Part shown: positions 13,787 through 25,332 of the stretch, piece by piece
Numbering within the stretch: the first letter of the stretch is position 1
Layout of the letters: each line of letters begins with the position of its first letter
DNA from: Aptenodytes patagonicus
Taxonomy: Eukaryota > Chordata > Aves > Sphenisciformes > Spheniscidae
Assembly: GCF_965638725.1 (NCBI RefSeq)
Contig: NC_134957.1
Coordinates: forward strand, 23,274,101 to 23,338,100
Direction of reading: 5' to 3'
Length of the DNA: 64,000 nucleotides
Made by a program: the position numbers and the translations under genes
Notes under the pieces: model-generated
Seen by the model: the letters and a program-made list of their open reading frames with translations, nothing else
Database searches by the model: none
What the model was told of the DNA's origin: nothing

Positions 13787-14336
13787 AATCAGGGTGGAGC
13801 CAAGCACATGAAAATTGAATGAAGGAGAAATCATCCAGGGAACAGAGGCGAGCAGGCAAAGGGAAGCAGCAAATCCCCACCTCTTGCATTGCTGGAAGGG
13901 GATTAACCAAGGAGCAAGCAGAAGATAAAGCACAAACCGCAGCACCCCAAGCTGGAGCCTGCCCAGGCTGCATTATGTGGAGGGCAGCACACAGCCCGGA
14001 TGGTCAAGGTGGAGCCGAGCCCACCACCAGCACTTCAGCAGCAGGAGAAACCTTCTCTGCAGGTCCAGTTGAAGCAGCACAGCCTCACTCCCCCATCTGC
14101 ACCCACCCTTTGGAGATGCTAAGTAATGCCCTGGAAACCTTCCCATGCATTTCCGAAGCGTGGGGAAGAGAAGGGAGTCTTCCTCAGCCAGCTCTTGGCA
14201 CGAGAACAAACATAGCCAGCCTCGTGTGGCTTTATAAAGGCTTGGCTTATTTATATGTTGGCGGGTCTCCGGCATCCTGCCCTTTTGACATCCCTTCTCC
14301 AAACACAGCAGCTCTTGCCTGGCCCCAGAGCACCCT

Positions 14337-14501
14337 TTAGGGATCTTTAGGAACATTTGAGGTCAGCAGTAATAACACCAACTGCACCGGCCAAGGGCCA
14401 GGAGCGATAACCCAGCTGGCAGGGCAGGGGCTGGCCCCATGGTACCTGAGCAAGGCGAGCAGGACAAGGATGGTGGCCAAGGCCAACCAAGGCACGTTCA
14501 T
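14337..14501 (-). CDS. Small hypothetical ORF with signal-anchor-like start (doubtful)
   Basis: A 54-codon frame starting MNVPWLALATILVLLALLR, a convincing hydrophobic signal or signal-anchor segment of about 16 residues after a short N-region. The start context (CACCATGA) fits Kozak well at -3. Directly after the hydrophobic stretch there is a good donor-like word (CTCAG/GTACC at about 14444-14453), so this could be the first coding exon of a secreted or membrane protein, or a relic of one. The rest of the frame is proline-rich and looks non-coding. I found no second exon and recognise no family. It may equally be chance, since leucine-rich frames are easy to find in GC-rich DNA. Confidence 0.12.
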   Translation of the reverse strand: MNVPWLALATILVLLALLRYHGASPCPASWVIAPGPWPVQLVLLLLTSNVPKDP

Positions 14502-17500
14502 GGTGATGAGGCAGCTCCACAGTCAGGCTGGGAAGTCAACCCATGTGTCAGGGTCTGGATCAATGGGGTCCATGGCCTGGGATGGGACTGAGCTGGAGCC
14601 CTGCACCCATGCAAGACAGCCCAGGGAAGGCTAGGGAGCCAGGGCTGAGCTTAAATGGGCTCCTGGGCCCATGGGTGTGGGTGAGGGTCCCAGGTGAAGC
14701 TGCTCAGGGCCATTAGTGCCCTGAGGGCCCTGGCAGCCTGGCTCCAAAGCTGTCCTGCAGGAAAGCAGGAAGAGAGAGATGCCGTGGCCAAAAAGGATGA
14801 GTGGATGCAACAGCAGTTGGGGCTCAGGGGGAGCCCAGCCATCGCTGGGGCCCTCGTGGCTCTCAGCAGCCCCTATGGGGATGATACAAGGTGAGCACAA
14901 GCCATCACCACCTTTGCTCTGCCCTGTTGGGCTGAATCCATGCACAGCACCCATGGAGCAGCAAGCGAAGCCCAGGCACAGCAAGAAACAAAAGATCCGG
15001 CCCAAAAGGTCCAAATGTGTCCCATCCAACATGAGCACAAATCACAGAGAAATCCTCCTCGCTGGTCCCCGGGCTGGGAGAAGCTGAGCTGCTGGGACCA
15101 GAGTGTCTCAGTCCCCAGCTACGTAGTTTTCAACAGGCTCCGTTCACTGCAACACATAGAAAAACCACATACAAAAACCACATACAAAACCCCCACAAAA
15201 TTCATAAACAATCTCTGTGAGGTCTGAGCTGTGTCAGACTTGGGCTCGGTAGCTTTCCTTTAGCTCAAGCCATTTCACCACGCTGAACGTGCGCTGAAAT
15301 CCCTCTATTTATCTTGTAGGATTTCTTTCCTCGAGTCCTGTTTTTCAGAGTCAGCCTTAATCACTTTTTAATCATATTTGAGTCTTCTTTGCCTTCGGCA
15401 TTCCTTAATCTTGGAGATGCTTCCCATAAAACAGTTGTGCCTGTCATCCCTCCCGGGGCTCCCACACGGAGGCTACAGGTCTCATTCAAATGAACGTGTC
15501 CTTCACGTTAGCGGCTTCTCCAGCCCCGGAAAGCAAGGGGAAAAGTTCACCGCTGCCTCCAGCTCTGGTACCATCACTCAAAAGCCAGAGCAGCCAGCTG
15601 AGGAGTCTTGACTGATGCGAAGCGCGGCTTGGCTGCTCTCGCCCAACTGACTTCTTTCCCACGGCGGTTGTAGTCGATGCAGTTTCTTGAGGAACCCAGA
15701 CCCATATTTATCAGGGTGGGTTTTTTGGGCAAACTTCTGCTTAAAGCTGTCTCTCATTAACCACAGGCAATGCACGGGCATCTAATCATTATTCTTCACT
15801 TATTCTTCCATCTACAAGAGCTGCCTTTGGCTAATAAAACCATAACTACTATTTCTTATGTGCCATCAAGTAGCTGTCTCACACCAGTGCCATGGTTCCT
15901 TGGCTTTTTCTGTCCCACTGTCCCTGTAGTGAGCCAGGCAACTTTGTGCTGTTGTCCTACCATGAAACCCCCGCGGGCATATGGTGCCATTCAGCTATCT
16001 CAGTCACATTTGTGGCCTTTTATCTACCTGGGACCTGAGGACAGGAGCAGCCCCAAGCCTGGTTGGCAGTGAAGGCTGGGGGCAGCCAGGGCGGGACCCG
16101 GCAGAGCACAGCCCTGCCCTTTGCAATCGCTGGCAATGGCTATGTGGGAAAAGTGATGCTATCTAGGTGCAAATCTCCTCGTTGGTTTTATAGAAGGGCC
16201 AGCTCAGATCTAGAGAGGCAACCAATATTCAAGCTTGGAGATGAAACCCTCAAAAAGCTCAAAAGAGTCTTAAAGTCAATGGGAGGTGGCAGCTAAGGTC
16301 ATCTTTTGCCCTCTGAAAGTTTTCCCCAGTGGTTTTGGGATGCAGATGGCAAAAACGAGCTCATGTTCACTTCATCTTCACATGTGCTCATGGCAAGGTC
16401 TGATTACTGATGTTTGAGGTGCAGGAGCTCCTCGTGACATGTGCTAAGGGTGCCTTACACACTCACACCGGGCATCCCTAGCTTGTTGGCATCTGTAGAT
16501 AACCTTAAACTTGTGTCCTTTGCTGAAGTGTTTCCACCAGCTGGAGAAGATCTCAGCTGGAAGGGATCCCACAGCCGTGCCGGCCAGCCTGTCCCACCCT
16601 GATGCTGCTCAACGCAGCTCTAACTGTACTATCCCGCCCCTGACGTACGGCCACCCTTCAGCCCTGTTCCCTTCTTGGCCGGTATTTATGGGGACAGTCC
16701 ATTTGTGCTGAAGAACAAGAAGCAAGTGGGTGCCGTGAAGACCACGAGTGACTACTTGCTCCTGACGCTTTCCAGACAGCCGATGAGCAGAGCAATAACG
16801 CAGTGGCAGCAGACGTGGCTGCCCACAAACCCCCAGGAGGGAGGAGTGAGCTTGGTGAGGATGGGTAAGGGGGAGCAGGGCAGGGAAGTGTCCCCCCAGG
16901 AGGCATGAGCCTTGTCTAATTGACCCCCAAAACCCACTGGGGAGAAGCTCTGCTGCCCTCAGTGAGGGCTTTCCTGCCCCTGACCTGACAGTTTCAACCA
17001 CGGTTTTGATGCTAGTGACGGGCAGATCTATGGCTTCCCAACCACAACTCTGCTTCCCAGCCAGACCTGGGTCAAACCGCACTGCCTTGGGTTCATCAGG
17101 ACCTTCATGGTGGCTTCTTCTGGCTCCCTCTCCTTTGAGCTCAGCTGGAGAGCAGAGCCACACCTGGGGCTCTTCTCCCCTTACTTATAAGAGGACAATG
17201 AAGGGGCAGTTTGGTCTCCTCCATCTCCCCGAGATCCCACCCAGGAGGGGACACGGTGCTATCGCAGAGGATGGAGACATCCCTGCCCCCAAGCGCTCCC
17301 CCCTGCGCCCCGCATCCGGGCTGAGCCCGTTCTGCTGCAGGCGCTCTGCGTCCCGGCCCTCCCTGCTTCGGAAGATACACCTCTTTTTTTTTTTTCTTTG
17401 GCAACACGGAAACAGGAGGAAATACATGAAAAGCTGGTGCCTGGGAGACGGCAACCTCTGTCCTCCTTCCGCTCCGCTTGCCAGGGGCGTCCCCCTCCAC

Positions 17501-20500
17501 CTCCCGCAGGAGAGGCGTCCCAGCATCCAGCCGCGCGGCATCTCCTGCTCCCCGGGCTATCCAGGAGCAGCCAGGGAAACCAAACGCTCCCGGGTAAAAA
17601 GTTGTTATACTTCCCCCCCGCCTCCGCCGTTACGAGCTGGCGGGACTGGCAGGAGGGACGTGGGCTTCAGTGAGGCCGCAGCCAGTCCCCCAGGGCTGCG
17701 GTAGGGCTTGGGCTCGTCGGTCTCTCTGCCGAAAACACCTCCTAGGAAGGAGAAGGATGCAGGGAGGGAGGAAATCCGACTGCTTGGCACTGGCAGCTCC
17801 CGGGCGAGCGAAACGAGGCGATAATGGGGTTTATAATATAACAACGACCCTTCAGGCTTCACCTTATGGTCTCCAGGAAGCCCCTATTCATGCCTACCCT
17901 CCGAAAGCGCGGCCAGGGAGGCAGTTTGCAGAGCAGTGGCCTGCGGGTGCCTGGATTGGAGGGTCAGAGCAGAGGGGATGGCATCCCGTGTCCTCAGACC
18001 CCGCGCTTGCTGGTGGGCGATGTGACCAGCTCCACCAAGTGCAGCACATAGGAGGTCCTCTGCTTCTAACCTGGAGTGTGAAACTCAAAAAAAGAAAAAA
18101 AAAAAAAAAAATCCACCTTTTATACAGAAGAGAGAGCTAAAATAATGACATTGTGTACATCTTGCTGATGTGAAGCTGGCTTTTAGAAATAGGACATGTT
18201 TTCAGGCTCTCCGACCAAAGGGGATGACCAAAAGCCACTGCCTGCCCAGTCCCTGGGGCAGAGCCCACTGGTCTCACTGGTGGCGCTGGGCTGAGGGGTC
18301 CCTGATGCCCTCTGGTGCCCGAGCACGCCGCGGCGGTGACTTTGCCCGCCTGGGTCCCGCTCAGCTGCGAAGCCACAAAGATTTGGCACCCAGGGCCCCC
18401 GGCACGGTGTGCGGCAGCTGCGGGTGGTGTGACCGTGCAAACCCTCTGCTGCTCCCAGCGCCTGTAGCCACCTCACACGCGGATGTCCTGCAAATTCAGG
18501 TGGCACCGAAGCCACCAAACCCTTCTGGGGTCCCCGGTCCCCTCCCCAGCCCTCCTTCAAAGCAAGAGATAAACAGCCAAGAAGCTTCCAGGGCCCTTGG
18601 GGGTTTTTTCTCCGCTTTTTTTTGTGGCTTTGATGAGGGACAGTGAAAATGCCGATGTGCATGGCTTTGAGATGACAATGGCTTTCCATCATCAGTGCGT
18701 GGCGCTGGCGCATCCATCCTATGTGTGTGGCACATGGCCACCGCCGCGTCCCCACGAGAGCAGCGCTCGTGATTTAAACCAGACATCTCAGCGCCCAGAC
18801 ACCCCCTTTACTCTCTTGTCTGTTCACTCGGTGGAAAAAATAGTGGGGGAAAAAATAGGGAAAAATGGAGAAACCCATAAGGAAGCCCAGGCGGGGTGGG
18901 CATCCAGCCGACAGCGCTGCAAAGCCGGCAGGTTTGTGTCCTTCCAGCGCGATGGAGCCTGGCTAAAGTATTTTATAGGGCACCGCGTACCTCGCCGTGG
19001 GGTTGTGACTCGGAGCTGCTGATGCTGAAGGCTCGGGGGACCGAGGGAGGCCAGACCCGTGGAAGCGTGAAGCTCCGGCTCGTCTCCGCGTTTCCCCCCG
19101 GTGTGTCCCCAGAAAGCGCTCCAAGCCCCCGGGCTGCCTTTGTGGCTTTTGGGAGGACTTTGGAGGAGACCCGGCTCAGCATCGCTCCAGCCCAATAACT
19201 GCAATAACTGAGCTCTCCCTTAGAGGTCAGCCCAGCACCAAAACTGGTCCAAAAATCCCCACAGACGGATGCGATTCCTGCAAAGAGCGGGAATTTGGTT
19301 AAAAAGGCCGTTCAGTGGAGGGCAGGGGATGGTCCCCAACACCTGCAGCCCCTTGCCTTGCTGTTGCCGAAGAGTATTCCCAAAAGCTGAGCTCTCCCGC
19401 CCGCTCTCCGGCTCTTTCCCACGCGGTGGCTGTTCCGAACTCGGTGTCTACCCCCAGTCAGGGAGAGCCCCCTGCTAGGGGAAAGCCTGCCTGGCTCCAG
19501 CGGATGGGTTTTGGTGAGCAGGAGGACCAGAGGCTGGTCTTGCTGCTGCTGCTGCGATATTTTCCACACCCAAAGCGGCTGGGACACCCGCTCGGCAGCC
19601 TTTCCTTTTGGCTTAATTCCCCCTTTCCCTTCTTCTCCTTGCTTACAGACAAATACAACTCAACAAAAAAAAAAACCCTCCCAAAAAAAGTCTTCACTGA
19701 CAGCTCATGTGTCAGAAAGAAAACAACTTTTTTTTCTTTTTCTTTCCCCAAATCCTCCAGCATACAACAGATTTCAGCATCATACTAAAAATAGAGATAG
19801 TAAAAATAAACATCTGGCATGGAGCCTCTGCTAGCGAGTGGCACCCGGGGCCGGCAGCCACCCTGGAGATGGCAGCAGGACCTCGGGGCTGAGCCACAAG
19901 GGGACCCAGAGCCCCGCAGCGACGCCAGAAACCCCCAAACCTGGTTGCTGAGGCGATGCTGGGGCATCGCTCTGTACCCAGGACAGGTACCCCTGGGCTG
20001 TCCCCGGCTGTGCTGACCCAGCGGGAGCCACCGGCTGAGAACTGCTGGCTCACGGCCCCGTAACGTCAGGAAGGACGGGATGGGATATGATGAGCTCCAC
20101 TTGAGCTGGGTGGGGGAAGAGGCCGTGGGCATAGGGAAGAAATTAAATCAGCTCTCCCAGGAATGGGAGCAAACTGCTTGCAGGACCTTAGGTGGAGCAG
20201 AAGATGGAGACGGGTGCTGCCACCGAGACGCAGGTGACACGAAGGCCACCCCACCGCTCTCCCCTTCGCACCAGAGGGATGCAGAGCATCGCTGTACCAC
20301 TCGTGGGCTGCTGCAAAGAACTGCTTCAGGCTTTCTGGGTGCATCCGCAGCCCCTCGCTGGGGAAGGAGGTGGCAGCCCCCCTGCTGTGGCCCTTCTGCC
20401 CACGGCAAACCAGTGCCGCGTCCCTCCAGCCCACCCGCAGCTTGTCCCCCTTTTTCTTACTTATGGGAGCCTGAAAATGCAAAACGAGGGTAACCTAAAA

Positions 20501-22019
20501 GAGGCGCCAACAGAAAGTAAATAAAAACAACCCCGCTTTTTCCCTCATTTAAAAAAAAAAAAATCCAACAAAATGTGCAGAGCACCGGTGGGGTTGAGGG
20601 TTTGGCCGCCCATTTTTGGATCCTCACTCGGCAGCGCCCATCTCCGGCACGGGCTGGTGGCAAAACGGGGAAGGGAAGGGATTTAAAAAGAAAGCAAAGG
20701 CATTGCTGCTGCTGCCCGCTGCTCAGCCCAGGCGGGAGTTAAGGACCAGGATTATCCTGGCGGGATGCCGGAGGAATGGGCAGGGGGGGAAGCGGTTCTC
20801 ATCCCTGCTGGCAGAGACTCGAGCAGGAGAGGAACCATGGACGTTGCTAAAGCTTGACCTTACGATTTCTGGAGGGAGGTAAGAGCCGGTCAGAGACTCG
20901 GGACCTTTCCCCAGCCCTCGGATCCAGGCTCGGGTCAGCAGCTCTGCCCAACAGCTTTACAAACTGGGGCAGTTTCAGGAAGAAAAGCCCGGTCAAAGGG
21001 AGTGAACCACAGAGCGGCTCTACAGCACGCCAAGTGATGCTCAGGGGTGCGAGCCAGCCCTCTGCGAAAAGACAGCAATTAAACAGCAACCACTCATTCC
21101 CTGCAACGAGCCTGAAATGCCCCGAAGCACCCAGCCCCGCTTCTCTTCAGCATTGCCTGTTTCTGAGGCGAAACGTTATTTTCAATTATTTTTTTCCGTC
21201 TCTGCAGATTTCAAGGGTGTGCAAAGGGTTTTGCCTGCCTGAAATATTTTCTCCCATGATACTAATCACATTAAGTAGGTCCTGCCTGAGCCGCAGATCC
21301 CTCCTCTGCCTGACCCCATCAGCTTTGTATGCCTTTGAAAAGGGATTTACCTTGACCGGCACTCGTCTGTGCTTTCACACCCCCGAGAGCAGAGAGTTCT
21401 GCTTAAAGCGAGGATTTAGAGAAATAAAGATGAAATTAAATATACAGCGAAGCTTGCCGGACTGGGTTGTGCAGCAGAAGTGGAGTCAGAAGAGCTTCAT
21501 GGCCACAAGTCCCTGACAACTGCCTTTATTAATGGGTTGGCTGCTAATTATCACACCTGGCTTAAGGAACGGCCAGGCTGTGCTTTGCCTGGCAGCCTGG
21601 TCCTAGTCGGGATCTCAGCGGGATCCAGGGATGCCGGACCCCGGGGAGCTCCTTGGCACTGCCGTGTCCCCACGGGTCCCCCCAGCACCCACGTTATTGC
21701 TGAGCTGCGTCCCTGAGCTCGAAGCCCTGGAGCCCCACAGCTGCCCTACCTATCCTACCCCTTCCTCCACCAAGGTAAAGTTCACAATCTCTCTGTTGGC
21801 TTTTTTTTTAATTATTATCCTCCGCTGAGACTACATCAGAGCCACGTTCAGCCCCAGAAAGAGCCGTTTTGCTCCAGCCTCTGGGAAACAGGAGTCGTGA
21901 GGAAGCCTTGCAAGTATTACAGATGCCCGTGTCTTCCTTCGTGGAGCGATGTTGTTGTGTCAGGGCGTTTAAAATTACTTTGGAGAAAAAAGGAAAAAAA
22001 AAAAAGAAACACTTCAAAG

Positions 22020-22130
22020 TGTGAAATACATTTGCATGATGACAACTGACTTCCCGTGTGTTTTTTCAGTAGGGCCTTGTTTGCGGTGAATGAGTTGATT
22101 TGTATTTACTAGTAGGCAATTAAAGCTGAA
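22020..22130. promoter_or_regulatory. AT-rich islet with perfect octamer motif
   Basis: A short AT-rich block in GC-rich surroundings that holds a perfect POU-factor octamer, ATTTGCAT, at 22032-22039, followed by a GATGACAA word and, near 22118, CAATTAAAG. The motif match is seen directly. That it is an enhancer is inference. Confidence 0.2.
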
Positions 22131-25100
22131 GGTTTGAAGCATCCTCGGTGGGATGGGCCATCCCAAGCGCCGATCACGCCGTCCTCACCAGCAACGCTCC
22201 GCTATCACGGTCAAACGCTTCTCCTGCCGCGTGTGCAGCAGGAAAGCAGTGGGAGAAGGAGAAAGCAACAAAGGGACAAGGTGAAATCCATCTCCCGCAG
22301 CATCCCTCTGCCAACCTGTGCCCCGGTGGCTTCTAGCATCCCCTCCGGTACCCGGTCACCTGCATCCATCGCTCTGCCAGCGAGCTGTTACTCGCTGCGG
22401 GTGAAGCCAAGGGGAATACGCCGCAGGCACCATTGACAACGTGGTATGAAACACCTCCAGTCGTGAGCATTGCCAGCAGTCCCCCGGATATCCCCAGTCC
22501 CTGCCGGGGACCCCCAGCCGGCGCAGCAGCCTTTGCCATTGCCCTCGGGAGAAAATGCCATCGCAGCTTTAGCAGTCTTAGACCTCAAAAATGGAATCTG
22601 GAAAGGCAGTCCGAGTGCTTTGGGGAACGTATTTTAAGCCAAGAAGCATGTAGGATGCAGGAAGGGTGCTCGGAATAACGGCCCGATGGGCTGCAAAGAC
22701 ATTAGACAGGATCACGACTCCAGAGGGAGAATTTGAAGACTAAGATGAGAGTTGAGCTCATGACCCAGAAACCATCAGGTACCACCAGGCACACAACCCT
22801 CGTCCCTGCCCATCCTTTCAAAAGCTTTTTTTATTCCTTTCTGGATGAGGTTTCCATCCTTGGCAGGGGAGAGCCCTTGGCAGCGCTGACCCAGCCCCAC
22901 GTTTCATTTTTCCCAGCTGATTACCTGCCAGACCTCTGCCCGTATTTAAAATGAAGGAAAATAATTGGAGCTCATCGATCAGCAGCAGTTGGCGCCTGCC
23001 CTCTGCCCTTTCCCCTGCCTGTGTATTTTTTTTTTTCCCTCCCTAAACTCAGCTAGGGATGATCAGGAGCTTCTCCCCCCGGAGAAGCGCTGGGCTGGTG
23101 GCCTCTCCCTCATGGTGGTCCGTCTCTGCTTGTTGTTGGAGGTGGCCTGAGCTGCTGCCTCTGTCCCTCACCATCCCCATGACAGAGAGGCCACACGAGC
23201 ACGCGGTCCCGTGGGATGGCTGTCGGGGACAGAGCAGGGATGGAGCTGCCCAAACCCCTGGCTCAACCCCTCCTTCACCTTCTCCCCAGCTCCTATTTCG
23301 GGCAAAACCCACCAAAGCTGCAACCGACATCAACCTTCCCTGGTGACGTGGTCAAACCTCCTCCCTGAGGCAAAGCAACCAAAAGACCCTTGTTTAAACC
23401 CAAAGGGAAAGCTGCTGCCTCAGCCCGCTGCACCGTTGCTTCGGGCGCTGCCAGAGGCTGCACCCCAGCTCCATCCAACCTGGGGAAAGCCTTCCTCTGT
23501 GGGCTGGGCGGGTATTCCCAGCTGAAATGGACTCATTAATGTAGCAGCTCATCAGGCGCTACCGATAATTACAGCTTTTTACAAATACAATTTTTGCCCA
23601 AGGAAGGGAGGGAGGGGAAGCAGGACTCTTCTTCTGGGCCTTTCAATGCATTTTAAAACTTTGGGGGGTACCCGAGGAACACATAATGCAGCATCCAAGC
23701 TACTGCTGGGATCGCAGGTGAGCTCTCCGGTGGTGCTCGGAGCAGGCTGGGTGGGAAGGATGCTCCTGGTACCTACAGGAACCTTACGGAGATACCCACC
23801 ATCACTGCCATGGCAGCGCTGCAGCAGGACCCCATGGCAAACGCACGGCAAACGGAGAAGATGCCATTGCCAGTAGAAGTGTTTGGCCAGGGCAAGAGCC
23901 CCATCTCCCCCGGCTGCCTCATCTAAGCTGCTCTGAAGGCAGCTGAGCCCCGAGACAGCGTCTTGCACTGCTGCCTGCCCCTCACCCTGCCTCCGGCCTG
24001 CACCTCGTCGTACCTTGGACTTCGCAGATGTTCAGAGAAAAGCCGGTCTGCGGTGCACTGTGTCTGCTGTGAGCCTCTCCGTGCCCCATTAACAGCAGGA
24101 GAGGTCCTGTGCCCCCACGCGAACACGGGGCGACACATCCCCATCGCTCTCGGGTCATCGTTTCTATTCAGCCAGAGCTATCGCTTGGCTCAGGGAGTTT
24201 TAGCAAGTCTGATTTCAGCTTTCCTTCTGAAATCCAGCAATGACATCACCCGGGCCGGGCGCTGAAGAGCAAGAGGAGGAGGGTGAAGCAGCAGTAATGC
24301 AGAAAGATGGGTTTCTTTTAAACAGCCACCAGAGCACAGGGAAGAGCAGATGCCTCGGCTCGCCTCGTGCCCTGCCCCATCCCTCACTCGGCCACGCGCT
24401 TCCTTGCCCCAGCTACACACTTTTGAGCACCTCATCACCCAAAGCGATGCTGGAGAGGCCGTTAATTAAATCCGATCAGAGGGATAAGCTATTTATCAGC
24501 TATTAGCTGGGGGAAGATGCAGTTCTCAGCGGTGCCCACGAGCGCGTGCCTTTGCCCAAGGGTATTCCCAAAGCCCTGGGGAGTGGGATACAGGGCTGCA
24601 GCAGAGACACGGCCCGGAGAAACTAATGGACCAGGAAACTAATGCTGATAAATTCCCTTAGAAATGCTTATTGCACAATAAAAACCCAAATTAAAACCAT
24701 CCCTTCAACCACTTCTCTTCTATACCAAGGAACCTACCAGTGAGGCCAGCCGGGTGGCACGGGGCTGGGGGGGAGGCGAAGCCATCACTGGTTTTCCTGC
24801 TCCCATGAATGCCACTGAAATTCCTCCGTTATAATAAATTCTGCTGAAAAGGAAGGAGCTCGGCGAGCCCCAGTCTGGCTCGCTGCCGCGTGCCGGCTCA
24901 CCCGCGGCCCCTGGCACCTTGCGAGGACGGACCCCACCAGCGATGCTTCCTTAAGTCAGAGCCACGCGATCTCTGCTCCCCGTCAGCCACGTCAGCCCTG
25001 GCCACCGCTTGAGCCCAGCGACAGCAGAGGATGAGAAATGAAGAGGGGAAAATTTGACACTGGGGGCTGGTGCCTCAGTGATGGGTATTTTACAGGGTTC

Positions 25101-25326
25101 ATTTAATGGCACGGGGTTTGGCTGGGGAGCGCGTGTTACGGACCAGCGGCGTGCTGTGCTCTCTAAAGCATCTCTTCTGTTGCCTTCTCCCACTGAAAAA
25201 GCCACTTCACTTGCAAGTAATCAGGAGATAGGAGGGGAGGGAAAAATAAAAGATTAAATGAAGCATAAAATAAGCAGGAAAAAAACAAACCACAAGTGAA
25301 ATCCAACGTTCTCTAAAAATCTGAAG

Positions 25327-25332
25327 TTTATT
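25327..25332 (-). terminator. AMER1: AMER1 distal polyadenylation signal (AATAAA)
   Basis: A canonical AATAAA on the minus strand. About 30-50 bases further on lies a strong GU-rich element (TTGTGGTTTGTTTTTTT), which is the expected arrangement for an efficient cleavage site at roughly 25305. Confidence 0.55.

Larger units (their letters stand above)
13787..25304. other. Intergenic, no convincing gene
   Basis: Long GC-rich stretch between the left CpG island and the AMER1 3' end. Seen: a two-copy short tandem of a CCACATACAAAA word (15164-15190), A runs at 18088-18109 and 20551-20563, and a few AT-rich islets (22020-22130, 24450-24490, 24640-24700). Apart from the doubtful small frame at 14337-14501, open frames are short, overlap on both strands and lack recognisable domains. 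Confidence 0.5.

Noticed and set aside
13819-14340. 173-codon plus-strand frame
   Set aside because: Low-complexity residue mix, no family recognised, competing frames on the opposite strand.
16541-16680. Possible old CR1 fragment (GGAAGGGATCCC stretch)
   Set aside because: Only a dozen bases resemble a CR1 end and the following blocks do not match.
17006-17704. 232-codon plus-strand frame in intergenic DNA
   Set aside because: No domain recognised, overlapping frames of similar length on the other strand, and no splice context; probably chance in GC-rich DNA.
19541-19556. Short CTG repeat (also CAG-type runs near 26905 and 44866)
   Set aside because: Only four or so units each, unremarkable for a genome of this kind.
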